NCBI GenBank assembly: GCA_947444055.1
Contig: CANEYR010000010.1
Coordinates: 17,102-81,101 of the forward strand
Reading direction: 5' to 3'
Origin: Planctomycetota bacterium
Lineage (GTDB): Bacteria > Planctomycetota > UBA1135 > UBA2386
Length of the DNA stretch: 64,000 bases
The position numbers and the translations under genes are program-made. Below are positions 19,330 through 27,697 of the stretch, piece by piece (position 1 is the first letter of the stretch; each line of letters opens with the position of its first letter). Under the pieces are notes generated by a model, which saw nothing but the letters and a program-made list of their open reading frames with translations, ran no database searches and was not told where the DNA came from.

Positions 19330-20187
19330 ATGCTGCGCGTTCCCCTGATGACCTTGTTGCTGCTGGCGCCGCTGGCCGCGCAACTGGTGACGACGGATGC
19401 GGGAGTGATTTCGCCGGAGCTGCCGACGGTCAAGGAACGGCTCGAATGGTGGTCGCGGGAGCATGCCGACGAACTGCGCGCCATCACGCGCCTGTCGTGG
19501 GCGCCGGAACGGCGCCTGCAGCTCGACCTCGCGGTGCCGTTGGTCGCGCGCACGGTGGCGGTGCCAAGCACCGGCGGCGAATTGCGCGGCCGCCAGGAAG
19601 GACTGGGTGATCTCACGTTCGGCGCCAAGTGGGCGCTCGTGCGTGCCGACGACGTGATGCGTTCGGATCGGCTCTCGGTGCTGGCCGAGGTCTCGCTGCC
19701 GACGGGGGATGACAACGCCTTCGTCGATGGCGTCGATCTGGGACCGCGGGCTGCACTGGGTCTTGGCACGTTCGGTGGCTCGTTGGGTCTTGGCTACACG
19801 CTCGTGCGCGATCGCCATCGCGCGGCGGTGGCGTTGCGCGGCAGTGCGTTTGCGAGCGACGACGGGTTTGCGCCGGGCGAGGAGCTCGCGCTCGACGTGG
19901 CCTGGTGGGTGCGCTTGTCGCCGCGCGAGTTCTTGCCGGAGCACACGGGCCTCGAATGGCGCGGTGTGCTCGAAGTGCTGTCGCGCTGGCAAACTGATGA
20001 CACGGTGCGTGCAATCGATCAGCAGAACGGTGGTCGCGAGCTGTCGTTCGTGTTCGGTCTGCAAGCCAACCTCAATCTGGCGACCAGTTGTGAAGTGGGC
20101 GTCGTGGTGCCGCTCGACATCACTACGGGTTCACCATTCGGCGAGCCTGACTTCGGGCTGCTCTTCTCGTTCCGGGTGTCCTTCTGA
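19330..20187 (+). CDS. Outer-membrane beta-barrel protein, phenol-MetA-degradation/transporter-like
   Basis: The product has 285 residues. A short signal peptide (VPLMTLLLLAPLAAQ) is followed by alternating amphipathic strands. The GLGDLTFGAKWAL and VLAEVSLPTGDD blocks are typical of the PF13557 Phenol_MetA_deg/transporter family, and the chain ends in LLFSFRVSF, an aromatic C-terminus as expected for a beta-barrel. The ATG at 19330 is chosen over an adjacent GTG. Its stop overlaps the ATG of the selenoprotein-like gene (TGATG), so the two are likely co-translated. The name of the family should not be taken as proof of phenol metabolism. Confidence 0.8.
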   Translation: MLRVPLMTLLLLAPLAAQLVTTDAGVISPELPTVKERLEWWSREHADELRAITRLSWAPERRLQLDLAVPLVARTVAVPSTGGELRGRQEGLGDLTFGAKWALVRADDVMRSDRLSVLAEVSLPTGDDNAFVDGVDLGPRAALGLGTFGGSLGLGYTLVRDRHRAAVALRGSAFASDDGFAPGEELALDVAWWVRLSPREFLPEHTGLEWRGVLEVLSRWQTDDTVRAIDQQNGGRELSFVFGLQANLNLATSCEVGVVVPLDITTGSPFGEPDFGLLFSFRVSF

Positions 20188-20666
20188 TGCGTTCCCTCAG
20201 TCTGTTGGTGTGTGCATTGTCTCTCGCGGCCTGTCAGGTCGCGTTGCCCAAGGCCACCGCGGCGCCTGGTCACGGGCTGCAGCGGGTGTGGATCGAAACG
20301 CTTGGGCTCGAGTGATTGCCTTGAGCAAAGGCCGTGGCCGACGGCCTGCGGCGCCTGGATGGCGTCGCCAATGTGGAAGTGGACCTGCAAGCGAACGTGT
20401 GCACGGTGACGCCGACTCCGGATCGCTTGCCAGACTTGGCTGGGTTCCCTGCGGCCGTGCACGCCGCTGGCTATCGCCCAGCTCGGATGTGGGTGCAGGT
20501 GGTGGGCACGGCATCGGCAGCACCGGATGGGGGCCGACAGTTTCAGATCCAAGGGTCCCCGCTGTGGGTGCGGCTCGTCGGTGATGGGGACGTGACGAAG
20601 GCCTTCGTGGTGCGTTTGGAACACGCTCCGCAGTTGACGTTCGTGCCTGACCGCGCACCGCGCTGA
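20187..20666 (+). CDS. Probable twin-selenocysteine HMA-domain lipoprotein (UxxU)
   Basis: Read through two in-frame TGA codons (20313-20315 and 20322-20324), this is one 159-residue protein. Residues 1-16 are a lipoprotein signal with lipobox LAAC (Cys16). From about residue 34 the sequence follows the heavy-metal-associated fold: strand RVWIETLGLE, then U43-LP-U46, helix AKAVADGLRRLDGV, strand NVEVDLQANVCTV, and HAAGYRP. The TGAs sit exactly where the CxxC metal-binding cysteines belong, so selenocysteine insertion is the simplest reading. Two hairpins lie just downstream. A soluble C-terminal part of about 50 residues follows. It overlaps the barrel gene and would be exposed outside the cytoplasmic membrane, probably binding a soft metal or acting in redox. 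Sec machinery is not in this window. The alternative is a pseudogene. Confidence 0.8.
20330..20368 (+). promoter_or_regulatory. Two tandem hairpins, candidate bacterial SECIS elements
   Basis: Hairpin 1 pairs AGGCCGT (20329-20335) with ACGGCCT (20341-20347) around loop GGCCG, 20 bases after the first TGA. Hairpin 2 pairs GCGGCGCC (20348-20355) with GGCGTCGC (20361-20368, one G-T pair) around loop TGGAT, 31 bases after the second TGA. Both distances and loop guanines fit the usual bacterial SECIS layout. Hairpins are common in GC-rich DNA, so this is supportive only. Confidence 0.5.
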
Positions 20667-20674
20667 CCTTGCCT

Positions 20675-21190
20675 TCAGGTCTGTTTGCTAGTGAGCAGAC
20701 CCATGCCGACCAACACGAACGACGCGAGCCAGAGGTAGTAGCCGGCGGCGTAGCTCTCGAACGGGTTCGTGTCGCCGAGGTACAGCCAGCTGGCGTTGAC
20801 GCCAGCGGCGAGCAGGACGCAGAGGCCGAGCAACACGCTGCGGCGTTTTGCTAGGGTGCAGACGATCGCCACGAGCATCACGAGGTTCGTTAAGCAAGTC
20901 GAACCGACCACTCGCTGTTTCCATTCCTCGCCGGTACCGGGTGTCTTGGCCTCGATGAGCAAATGCCAGGCAAAGTCGCACGCCGTCCAGCCAGGCAACC
21001 AATCAGGACCGCTGGCGCCGAGTGCGGCGGGTGCGGAGCCAAACCGGCCTGCGATGTTGCCAAGCCCACCGAAGATCTCTTGGCCGCGCACGACGGGCAC
21101 AAACCACGAGACGACGTAGAGCACGATGCCGAGCAGCAACAGGTGGCTGCCGACACCGCGATCCCCGCCGCCTTTGCCCTGCTTGCCCAT
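20675..21190 (-). CDS. Small four-helix membrane protein, unknown
   Basis: The product has 171 residues. Hydrophobic segments lie near residues 16-34 (LLLLGIVLYVVSWFVPVV), 100-113, 119-135 and 145-166. The segment between the first two is extracytoplasmic and Gly/Ala-rich. The Gly/Lys-rich N-terminus should be cytoplasmic. I do not recognise the family. It converges on the HMA gene with 8 bases between the stops and lies 4 bases downstream of the exonuclease gene, so it is probably co-transcribed with it. Confidence 0.7.
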   Translation of the reverse strand: MGKQGKGGGDRGVGSHLLLLGIVLYVVSWFVPVVRGQEIFGGLGNIAGRFGSAPAALGASGPDWLPGWTACDFAWHLLIEAKTPGTGEEWKQRVVGSTCLTNLVMLVAIVCTLAKRRSVLLGLCVLLAAGVNASWLYLGDTNPFESYAAGYYLWLASFVLVGMGLLTSKQT

Positions 21191-21194
21191 GCCG

Positions 21195-22283
21195 TTACTT
21201 GCGACTCGGCGCCCAGTCGGCGCGGTAGCGCAAGACCAGGTCGCGGCACTTGCGATAGACCTCGCTGGTCGCGCGCACGTCGTGCGCGTTGTATTCGGCG
21301 ATCTTGAGGATCTCGCCGCGTTCGTAGGCCGGCGCCACCATCGAACCGTCCATCACTTCCTTTGGACTCACGATGCCGAGCGCCCAGCAGATGACGTCGA
21401 GCTTGCTGGGGCCGCGCCCGCGCTGCGTCAGCAGCTCGAACAGATCGAGATGCGGCCGCAGGGCCCAACGCTGCGACATCAAGTCGACGCGGGCCGGGAT
21501 GCCGTGGATCAGGCTGCGGGTCACCAAGAACGGCACGTCGAAGCCACGACCGTTGAACGACACCACCGTCTCGGCGCGACTCGCGAGCGCCCAGAACGCG
21601 CGCAGCAACTCCGGCTCGCTCATCGGCCGCAGCCACTTCGGGCAGTTTTCGATCGTGATGCCGGGCGGCGGCACCGCCAGCACGGTGACTTCATCCTCAC
21701 CGGGTTCGGCATCGCCATCGCCAATCGCCAGCGACACGATCTTGCCGAAGAACGGCGACATGCCCATCACGGCGGCAGGCTCCATCTCCTTGCGCGTGGC
21801 GTTGTCCGACAGCGCTTCGGCGACGGTTGGCGGCAGTTCGCGGCGATCGAAGGCGGGCACCGTCTCGATGTCGAAGACGAGCGTCTTGCAGCAAAGGTCT
21901 TCGACTTGCGCCAGCGCCGGATCGACCAGTTGATCGAGCGTGAAGCCGGGCGGTGCTTCGCCTGGATCGATCGCCTTCAAGCGCTCAATGACGAGCTGCG
22001 GCCGACCTTGCCATTCTTTGACGCGGCCGCGCACCTTCACCGGACCGAGTGGCGGCGCGGCCTTGGCCGCCTCCATCGCCTCCTTGCAGTCGTCCCAGAT
22101 TTTGGCTTCGACGACCGCATGCACGTCGGCGAGTTCGAGCACGAGGAACGGCCGGCTGTCCTTCGTCTGCAGTTCTTTCAGCGAGCGCAGCTGGGCGTAT
22201 ACGTCCCAGTCGTGGTCGGCCGCGTGCAGCGCCGCCAGATTCTCCGCCTGCACGACACGCACCTTGTTTTCGTCAGCGTTCAC
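21195..22283 (-). CDS. 3'-5' exonuclease with OB-fold N-terminus (DEDDy type)
   Basis: The product has 362 residues. The first ~110 form an OB-like fold (DVYAQLRSLKELQTKDSRPF, then VKVRGRVKEWQGRPQLVIE) similar to the nucleic-acid-binding domain of YhaM-like nucleases. The second part is a PolB-like exonuclease: FDIETVP (Asp138, Glu140), SFNGRGFDVPFL (Exo II) and YNAHDVRAT (Exo III, Tyr type). It should remove nucleotides from 3' ends of DNA or RNA. The ATG overlaps the stop of the aminotransferase gene (ATGA at 22280-22283). Confidence 0.85.
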   Translation of the reverse strand: MNADENKVRVVQAENLAALHAADHDWDVYAQLRSLKELQTKDSRPFLVLELADVHAVVEAKIWDDCKEAMEAAKAAPPLGPVKVRGRVKEWQGRPQLVIERLKAIDPGEAPPGFTLDQLVDPALAQVEDLCCKTLVFDIETVPAFDRRELPPTVAEALSDNATRKEMEPAAVMGMSPFFGKIVSLAIGDGDAEPGEDEVTVLAVPPPGITIENCPKWLRPMSEPELLRAFWALASRAETVVSFNGRGFDVPFLVTRSLIHGIPARVDLMSQRWALRPHLDLFELLTQRGRGPSKLDVICWALGIVSPKEVMDGSMVAPAYERGEILKIAEYNAHDVRATSEVYRKCRDLVLRYRADWAPSRK

Positions 22284-23467
22284 TTGGACTGCCCAAACGC
22301 GGTTAGGCGAACGACGGCAGCGCGCAGCTGATCCATCGCCGCGGCATAGCTCAGACGCAGGAAGCCGGGAATCGCGAACGCGCTGCCGGGCACGGTCGCC
22401 AGCAGGTGGCGTTCGAGCAGGATCTCAGCCAGCGCCACGTCGTCGATGCCGCGCTGCTTGCACCACGCGCGCGCATCGACCAGGGCATAGAAGGCGCCGC
22501 GTGGGGCTGTGAGCGAGAGCCCGGGGATCTGGTTGATCTGCTCGACGAGGTAGCGGCGGCGTTCGTCGAACGCGCGCATGCGGCGTTCTTGTTCTTGCGG
22601 CAGCGCCTGCTCGCAGGCCGCGAGGGTGGCGGCTTGGCTGATGGTGCACGCGTTGCCCAGCACTTGGCTCTGAATGCGGCAGGCGGCGTCGACGACGGCG
22701 CGCGGGCCCGCCAGGAAGCTGGTGCGCCAGCCGGTCAGCGTGTGGCTCTTGGTGAAGCCGTTGACGACGATGGTGCGTTCGCGGCCACCCGGCAGTGACG
22801 CCGGCGAGATGTGCGTCGCGTCGTCGTAGAGCAGCGTCGCGTAGATCTCGTCCGAGACGATCCACAGATCGTGCCGCGTGCAGACATCGACGATTGCTTG
22901 CACTTGCGCCCGCGTCGGCACCGACCCCGACGGGTTATTGGGGAAGTTGACGAGCATGCCCTTCGGCTTGTGCGTGCGGATCGCGGCTTCGATGGTGGCG
23001 GCGTCGTGGATGAAGCCGTGCTCGGGAACGGCTGGCAGCACCACCGCATTGCCGTCTGCCATCGTGACCAGGGCCGGGTAGGAGACCCAGTACGGCGCCA
23101 AGATCAGCACGGCATCGCCGGGTTCGACGATCGCGTTCAGCGCCATGTGCAATGCCGCCTTGGCGCCGGCCGTGACCATCACCTCTTCGGCGGCGTAGGA
23201 CAGGCCGAACGTCGACGACAGCCAGCGGGCGCCAGCGGCTCGCAACTCGGGCACGCCGGCGGCGGGCGTGTAGCGCGTATTGCCCTGTTCGATGGCGCGG
23301 ATGCCCGCTTCTGCGATCGGGGCGGGGGTCGCAAAGTCGGGTTCGCCGGCGCCGAGTGAGACCACGTCCTGGCCCTGCGCCTTCATGCGGGCGGCCCTCG
23401 CGGTGATCGCGAGAGTTGCCGATTCCACGATGCGGCGAGAACGGGCATTGGGAACGAGGCCAGCCAT
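22280..23467 (-). CDS. Pyridoxal-phosphate aminotransferase, aspartate aminotransferase-like (class I)
   Basis: The product has 395 residues. The fold-type I motifs are complete: NFPNNPSG (residues 174-181), SDEIYA (205-210), the Schiff-base lysine in FTKSHTLTGWR (Lys240), and a C-terminal FLRLSYA holding the carboxylate-binding Arg. This pattern matches subgroup Ib aspartate/prephenate aminotransferases. It transfers an amino group between an amino acid (probably Asp or Glu) and a keto acid in the cytoplasm. An upstream in-frame start at 23584 would add 39 residues of poor quality, so the ATG at 23467 is chosen. Confidence 0.93.
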   Translation of the reverse strand: MAGLVPNARSRRIVESATLAITARAARMKAQGQDVVSLGAGEPDFATPAPIAEAGIRAIEQGNTRYTPAAGVPELRAAGARWLSSTFGLSYAAEEVMVTAGAKAALHMALNAIVEPGDAVLILAPYWVSYPALVTMADGNAVVLPAVPEHGFIHDAATIEAAIRTHKPKGMLVNFPNNPSGSVPTRAQVQAIVDVCTRHDLWIVSDEIYATLLYDDATHISPASLPGGRERTIVVNGFTKSHTLTGWRTSFLAGPRAVVDAACRIQSQVLGNACTISQAATLAACEQALPQEQERRMRAFDERRRYLVEQINQIPGLSLTAPRGAFYALVDARAWCKQRGIDDVALAEILLERHLLATVPGSAFAIPGFLRLSYAAAMDQLRAAVVRLTAFGQSK

Positions 23468-23622
23468 GACGGCCAGTAGACCGTTGGCGCGCAGTGAAGG
23501 CAACGCGCCGGTTCGCCGCGGCCGCGACGGACGCACGGCATGTTGGAAGTTCGCGCCACGGTTCGCGTCGAAGCGAAGTCTCACTGCCAGCTGGCGGCTG
23601 TCGCCGCTACGTTCCTCTGCGA

Positions 23623-25749
23623 ATGGCCAAACCGAAGCAAAATCGCGGGCGCCGCATCCTGCGCAAGTTGGGCATCACGGCACTCGTGCTCGTGGTGTTC
23701 TTGTTGATGTTCGTCGCCGCGTTCATCTTCAATCCATTCGAAGGTTCCGTCGTGGAGCTGCGCGATGCGGTGCCGCGCGGCGTCAACTTCTTTGCGCGCA
23801 AGGAACGACTTGCCGAAGACTTCGAGGCCTTCCCGGAGCCGAAGTTCTGGAGCAAGCTGAGCGAAACGCGCGGCTTCACGGAATTGGTGAAAGGCAGCCT
23901 CGGGCAGAGTTGGCGGCGGGCTGGGCTCGATCGGGCGTTGCTGCAAGTGAGCGACTCGCTGGACCGCGTGCGCAATGACTCGGGCGGGTTTGTCGACGTG
24001 ATGCGCGACGTACTCGGCACCGAGGTGCTGATAGCGGGGAACCAACTGAACCACCGCACCTCACCGCCTGAGCCGTTGGCGGAGCCGTATTGGTGTTTGT
24101 ATGCGCGGGTGTCCTGGCGCGTGAAGGCGCTGCATGGGCTCGCCGGCTTTGGTCTCGTGCAGGGTCAGTTGCGCCAGAACGGCGTCGATGTCAGCAACGA
24201 CGGCGAGGATCTGCTGGTCAAACTGTCGGGGGCATCGCAGCCTCTGTACGTGCGGCGCTACCTCGACCTGCTGATGGTCAGCAACCACAAGCCGCTGATC
24301 GAGCAGTCGCAGCGGTTGTTGGATGGCAACCGCGATGAAGAACCGATCGGCCAGATGGCGGCCTACACGGACGGTGCCGAGAAGCGCATTCAGCGTTGGG
24401 CCAGCGCCAATGCGCAGGATCCGGTCAACGTGCTGGAGTTCGTCATCGAGCCCAACACGTTCGACAGTTTCCGCCGGCTCGCCACCAGTTGGCCCAACCC
24501 ACAGAACCGCGACAGCATGAACGAGCGTGTGCTCGCCAGCTTCGTCAACCTCAAGGGCTGGCAGCAAATCACCGGTGGGTTGATGTTCGCCGATGGGGTG
24601 TTGGCGGCGACGGGCCAAGTCGGGCTCAACAGCAAGCAACACACGCCATTCCAGAGCAGCTTCTATCGCGCCGAGCAGGAGTCGCGGGCGAAGTGGCTCG
24701 ACCCGTTCTTGCGCATGGTGCCGGAGACGGCGTGTGCGGCGGCCGCTTTGCGCATGCCGGCCGGCGAGTTCTTGCACGCGATGTTCGGCGCGCTTGAGGA
24801 TGCCGAGAAGGAACTCGTCAACGACGCCATGCGGCGCACGACCTTTCAAGGCACCAACGTCGTCGACACCAACGACTTGATCGAACGCATGAAGGTGGCG
24901 TTCTTGCCGCGCACCGGGTTTGTGTTCCGTCAGAACGATCCCGACATGTCGCGCGACGACAAGGGCGAACTGATGGTGCCCGTGGCCGCCAAGTCGCCGA
25001 TGCCGCAGGTGGCGTGGGTGTTTTGGCTGCGGCCTGGTGGGGCGGCGATCGCTGAAGAGTTGGTGACGATGCTGCGCACGTACTTCAGCACGTTCCGCTT
25101 CCAGAAGGTGTGGCACCTCCCGGTGCCGACGGCGACCGGCAAGCTGCAAGAGAACGTCACGGAGTTCACCAACGCCCGCATTCCAGGGACCGGCGAGATC
25201 GCGATGATCGTCTTCCGCGACTTCTTCGTGATCTCCAACTCGGGGCCGTTGATTCGCGACATCCTGCGCACGCGCTACCCAGGCATGACCGGCGCCAGGT
25301 CGATGCGGGACCTGCCCGAGTTTCCCGCGATCGAGAATGAGCTGCCGAGCGAGATGAACGCGTTGGTGTGGCTGCACGGCGAGAACCTGCTGCCGATGTT
25401 CGAGGACTACTTGGCGTTTGCCGAAGCCGACAGCGATCAGGCGGATCCCGAGTGGTTGATGCAGAATCGTCCGACGGCCGAGGAGCAAGTGCGGCGCTCG
25501 CAGTTCCCGCGGTACCCGAGCAAGGCGAGCATGCCGAAAACCATGGTCGATGAGGGCGGTGAGTTCGAGGTGGCGGTGATGGCTTACCTGCGTGACCTGT
25601 GGCGGCGCGAGCGCACCAACTTCACCACCGAAGACCGCCAACAGCTCGAACAGTGGAAGGCGATGGCGCAGATGCTGCGGGTGGGTTGCGTTCAACTGGA
25701 GCTGGAGAACAACTTCATCCGCTACCAAGCCCGGCTGATGGTCCGCTGA
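23623..25749 (+). CDS. Large anchored protein of unknown function
   Basis: The product has 708 residues. A basic N-terminus and one hydrophobic helix (LGITALVLVVFLLMFVAAFIF, about residues 17-37) make it a membrane-anchored protein with a big extracytoplasmic part. No catalytic motif is recognised. The C-terminal ~100 residues are charged and helical. The start is the ATG at 23623, directly in front of the anchor. It is divergent from the aminotransferase gene with 155 bases between, and is followed by tRNA-Leu. A distantly similar layout (fluctuating alpha/beta body after an anchor) occurs in the gene at 52802, but I cannot show homology. Confidence 0.7.
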   Translation: MAKPKQNRGRRILRKLGITALVLVVFLLMFVAAFIFNPFEGSVVELRDAVPRGVNFFARKERLAEDFEAFPEPKFWSKLSETRGFTELVKGSLGQSWRRAGLDRALLQVSDSLDRVRNDSGGFVDVMRDVLGTEVLIAGNQLNHRTSPPEPLAEPYWCLYARVSWRVKALHGLAGFGLVQGQLRQNGVDVSNDGEDLLVKLSGASQPLYVRRYLDLLMVSNHKPLIEQSQRLLDGNRDEEPIGQMAAYTDGAEKRIQRWASANAQDPVNVLEFVIEPNTFDSFRRLATSWPNPQNRDSMNERVLASFVNLKGWQQITGGLMFADGVLAATGQVGLNSKQHTPFQSSFYRAEQESRAKWLDPFLRMVPETACAAAALRMPAGEFLHAMFGALEDAEKELVNDAMRRTTFQGTNVVDTNDLIERMKVAFLPRTGFVFRQNDPDMSRDDKGELMVPVAAKSPMPQVAWVFWLRPGGAAIAEELVTMLRTYFSTFRFQKVWHLPVPTATGKLQENVTEFTNARIPGTGEIAMIVFRDFFVISNSGPLIRDILRTRYPGMTGARSMRDLPEFPAIENELPSEMNALVWLHGENLLPMFEDYLAFAEADSDQADPEWLMQNRPTAEEQVRRSQFPRYPSKASMPKTMVDEGGEFEVAVMAYLRDLWRRERTNFTTEDRQQLEQWKAMAQMLRVGCVQLELENNFIRYQARLMVR

Positions 25750-25833
25750 CCGCGCCATGGGGGGTAGCGAGCCCCTTCCTGCCCAGGGTTGAAAACTGGA
25801 TTCCTCCCGCTACTGTGCCCGCCCTCGCTGCAC

Positions 25834-25921
25834 GCCCAGGTGGCGGAATTGGCAGACGCACTAGCTTGAGGTGCTAGCGCCCGTAATAGGCTTGCAGGTT
25901 CAAGTCCTGTCCTGGGCACCA
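25834..25921 (+). tRNA. tRNA-Leu (anticodon GAG)
   Basis: The cloverleaf is complete: 7-bp acceptor stem (GCCCAGG with CCTGGGC), D-arm, anticodon stem CTAGC/GCTAG with loop TTGAGGT, a long variable arm and T-arm AGGTTCAAGTCCT. The long variable arm marks a class II tRNA, and the anticodon GAG reads CUC/CUU leucine codons. The 3' CCA is encoded (25919-25921). Confidence 0.97.
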
Positions 25922-26033
25922 CATTCAGCGAGTTGGCCAGTGAACGCCGAGGATGGCTCGCAACCGCGACCATTCTCGGCCCGGCCGTTGGGCCGGAGGG
26001 GGGGCCGGCGGGCGTGGCCGCGACCTGAGGGCG

Positions 26034-27476
26034 TCAGCGAACGCACGCTTGCAGCAGCTGCCAAAGGTCGGCGACGTGTTCGTGTTCGGTGGCCAGGGCG
26101 CCGATCGAGATGCGCACTGCCCAACGGCCGTCGAGCTGCGTCGGTGTCAGCCACGCTTGCCCTGATTGGTGCACTTGTTCGAGCCATGCCAAGGTGTGGC
26201 GGTCGAGCTGCTCGGCCGACATGCCGGTGGGTTCGTGGCGCACGACCAGGGTCTGCAGTTGCAGCGGGGCCAGCAAGCGCCACGGTGCGGTGCCGGTGAT
26301 TTGGGTCGCCAACCAACGAGCGTTCGCCAAGTCGCGACGCAAGCGTGCGCGCAGCGCGGCGACGCCGTGGGTGCGAATGAGGCTCCAGAGTTTGAGCGCG
26401 CGAAAGCGGCGGCCGAGCGCGATGCCCCAGTCGCGGTAGTTGCGCACGCGGCCGTCGACGGCCGTGCGTAGGTAGCTCGGGTTGGTGCTCATCACGCGCA
26501 CCAAGTGCTCTTCGTCGCGAACGTAGTAGACGGAGCAATCGAAGGCGGCCCCGAGCCACTTGTGTGGGTTGACGACCAGGGAGTCAGCGCCCTCGACGCC
26601 TTCCCACAGCGCGCGGCATTCCGGCAGGATCATCGCCGAGCCAGCCATCGCCGCATCGACGTGCAGCCATACCGCGTGTTCGGCGGCAAGGCGGGCGCAA
26701 GCGGTCAGGGGGTCCATCGCGGTCGTCGCCGTGGTGCCGGTGGTGGCGACGATGGCACATGGGCGCAGGCCCGCCGCGCGGTCAGCGCGGATCGCGAGAT
26801 CGAGGGCGGCGGGGTCGAGGGCGCGCGCCGCGTCGACGGCGATGCGGCGAACGTGCGCGCGGCCGAACCCCGCCAGCAGAGCCGCTTTCTCCACCGAGCT
26901 GTGGGCCTCGGTGCTGGTGTAGACGATCAGCGGTGGTCCGCCGTGTTGCATGCCAGTGGTCGCGGCGCCGTGGTTGGTGCTGCGTTCGCGCGCCGACAGC
27001 AGTGCTAGCAACGTGCACGTCGAGGCGGTGTCTTGGATCACGCCGCGAAAGGCTGGCGATAGCCCTGACATTTGCGCCAACCACTCCGTGACGCGCTGTT
27101 CGAGTTCGGTGAGCGCGGGTGCGGATTGCCAGGACAGCCCCAGTACGCCAAGTCCCGTGCTGAGGAAGTCGCCGAGCACCGAGGCCAAGTCGCCGTTCGA
27201 GGGGAAGTAGGCGAAGAAGCGTGGGTGTTGCCAGTGCGACAACGCCGGCACCAGCAGGGCATCGAGATCGTGCAGCACGGCTTCGAAACCTTCCGGCTCT
27301 TCGGGAGGACTCGTTGGCAGGGCGGCGAGCAAGTCGCCAGGCGCCGTTCGCGTTTGCACCGGGAGGCTGCTGACGCGGGTGCGGTAGTCAGCGATCCAAT
27401 CGACGACGCGGTGGCCCAGACGCCGGAATTCCTCAGGCTGCATCGAGGATGGAGAATCGGCAGCGGACTCGTTCAT
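26034..27476 (-). CDS. PLP-dependent aromatic amino acid decarboxylase-like protein
   Basis: The product has 480 residues of the group II decarboxylase type (aromatic-L-amino-acid/histidine/tryptophan decarboxylases). Motifs: TEAHSSVEKAA (His192, ring-stacking), ATTGTTATTAMDP, HVDAAMAG (Asp274, pyridine N) and NPHKWLGAAFDC (Schiff-base Lys306). The substrate cannot be read from sequence; tyrosine, DOPA or tryptophan are plausible. The ATG at 27476 is chosen because the conserved EEFRRLGHRVVDWIADY opening begins 15 residues after it. It is divergent from the SirB1-like gene. Confidence 0.9.
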   Translation of the reverse strand: MNESAADSPSSMQPEEFRRLGHRVVDWIADYRTRVSSLPVQTRTAPGDLLAALPTSPPEEPEGFEAVLHDLDALLVPALSHWQHPRFFAYFPSNGDLASVLGDFLSTGLGVLGLSWQSAPALTELEQRVTEWLAQMSGLSPAFRGVIQDTASTCTLLALLSARERSTNHGAATTGMQHGGPPLIVYTSTEAHSSVEKAALLAGFGRAHVRRIAVDAARALDPAALDLAIRADRAAGLRPCAIVATTGTTATTAMDPLTACARLAAEHAVWLHVDAAMAGSAMILPECRALWEGVEGADSLVVNPHKWLGAAFDCSVYYVRDEEHLVRVMSTNPSYLRTAVDGRVRNYRDWGIALGRRFRALKLWSLIRTHGVAALRARLRRDLANARWLATQITGTAPWRLLAPLQLQTLVVRHEPTGMSAEQLDRHTLAWLEQVHQSGQAWLTPTQLDGRWAVRISIGALATEHEHVADLWQLLQACVR

Positions 27477-27697
27477 GGGGCGCTCACGGCGAGGGTGCTG
27501 GCTCGCGAAGATGTCAGGGTGCGATGCGACCGACGCTTTGAGGACGGTTGCTGACGCGAGCGTTTCGCGCAAGCACTTGCATGACCATCCGGCGCGCGTG
27601 CACACGTCGTGGCGCCCGTTGAAAGCGAGTGACGGCGTGGCCTTCGTGTGTATGCTCGCGCCTCGTCCCGCGTCGTCCGCGCAGCCCCACTCAGCCG

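Noticed and set aside
20187..20315. Separate 42-residue lipoprotein ending at the first TGA, with an unrelated second gene starting at a GTG at 20334
   Set aside because: The HMA fold is split exactly at its CxxC. Neither half makes sense alone and the frames are the same, so a single read-through protein is better supported.
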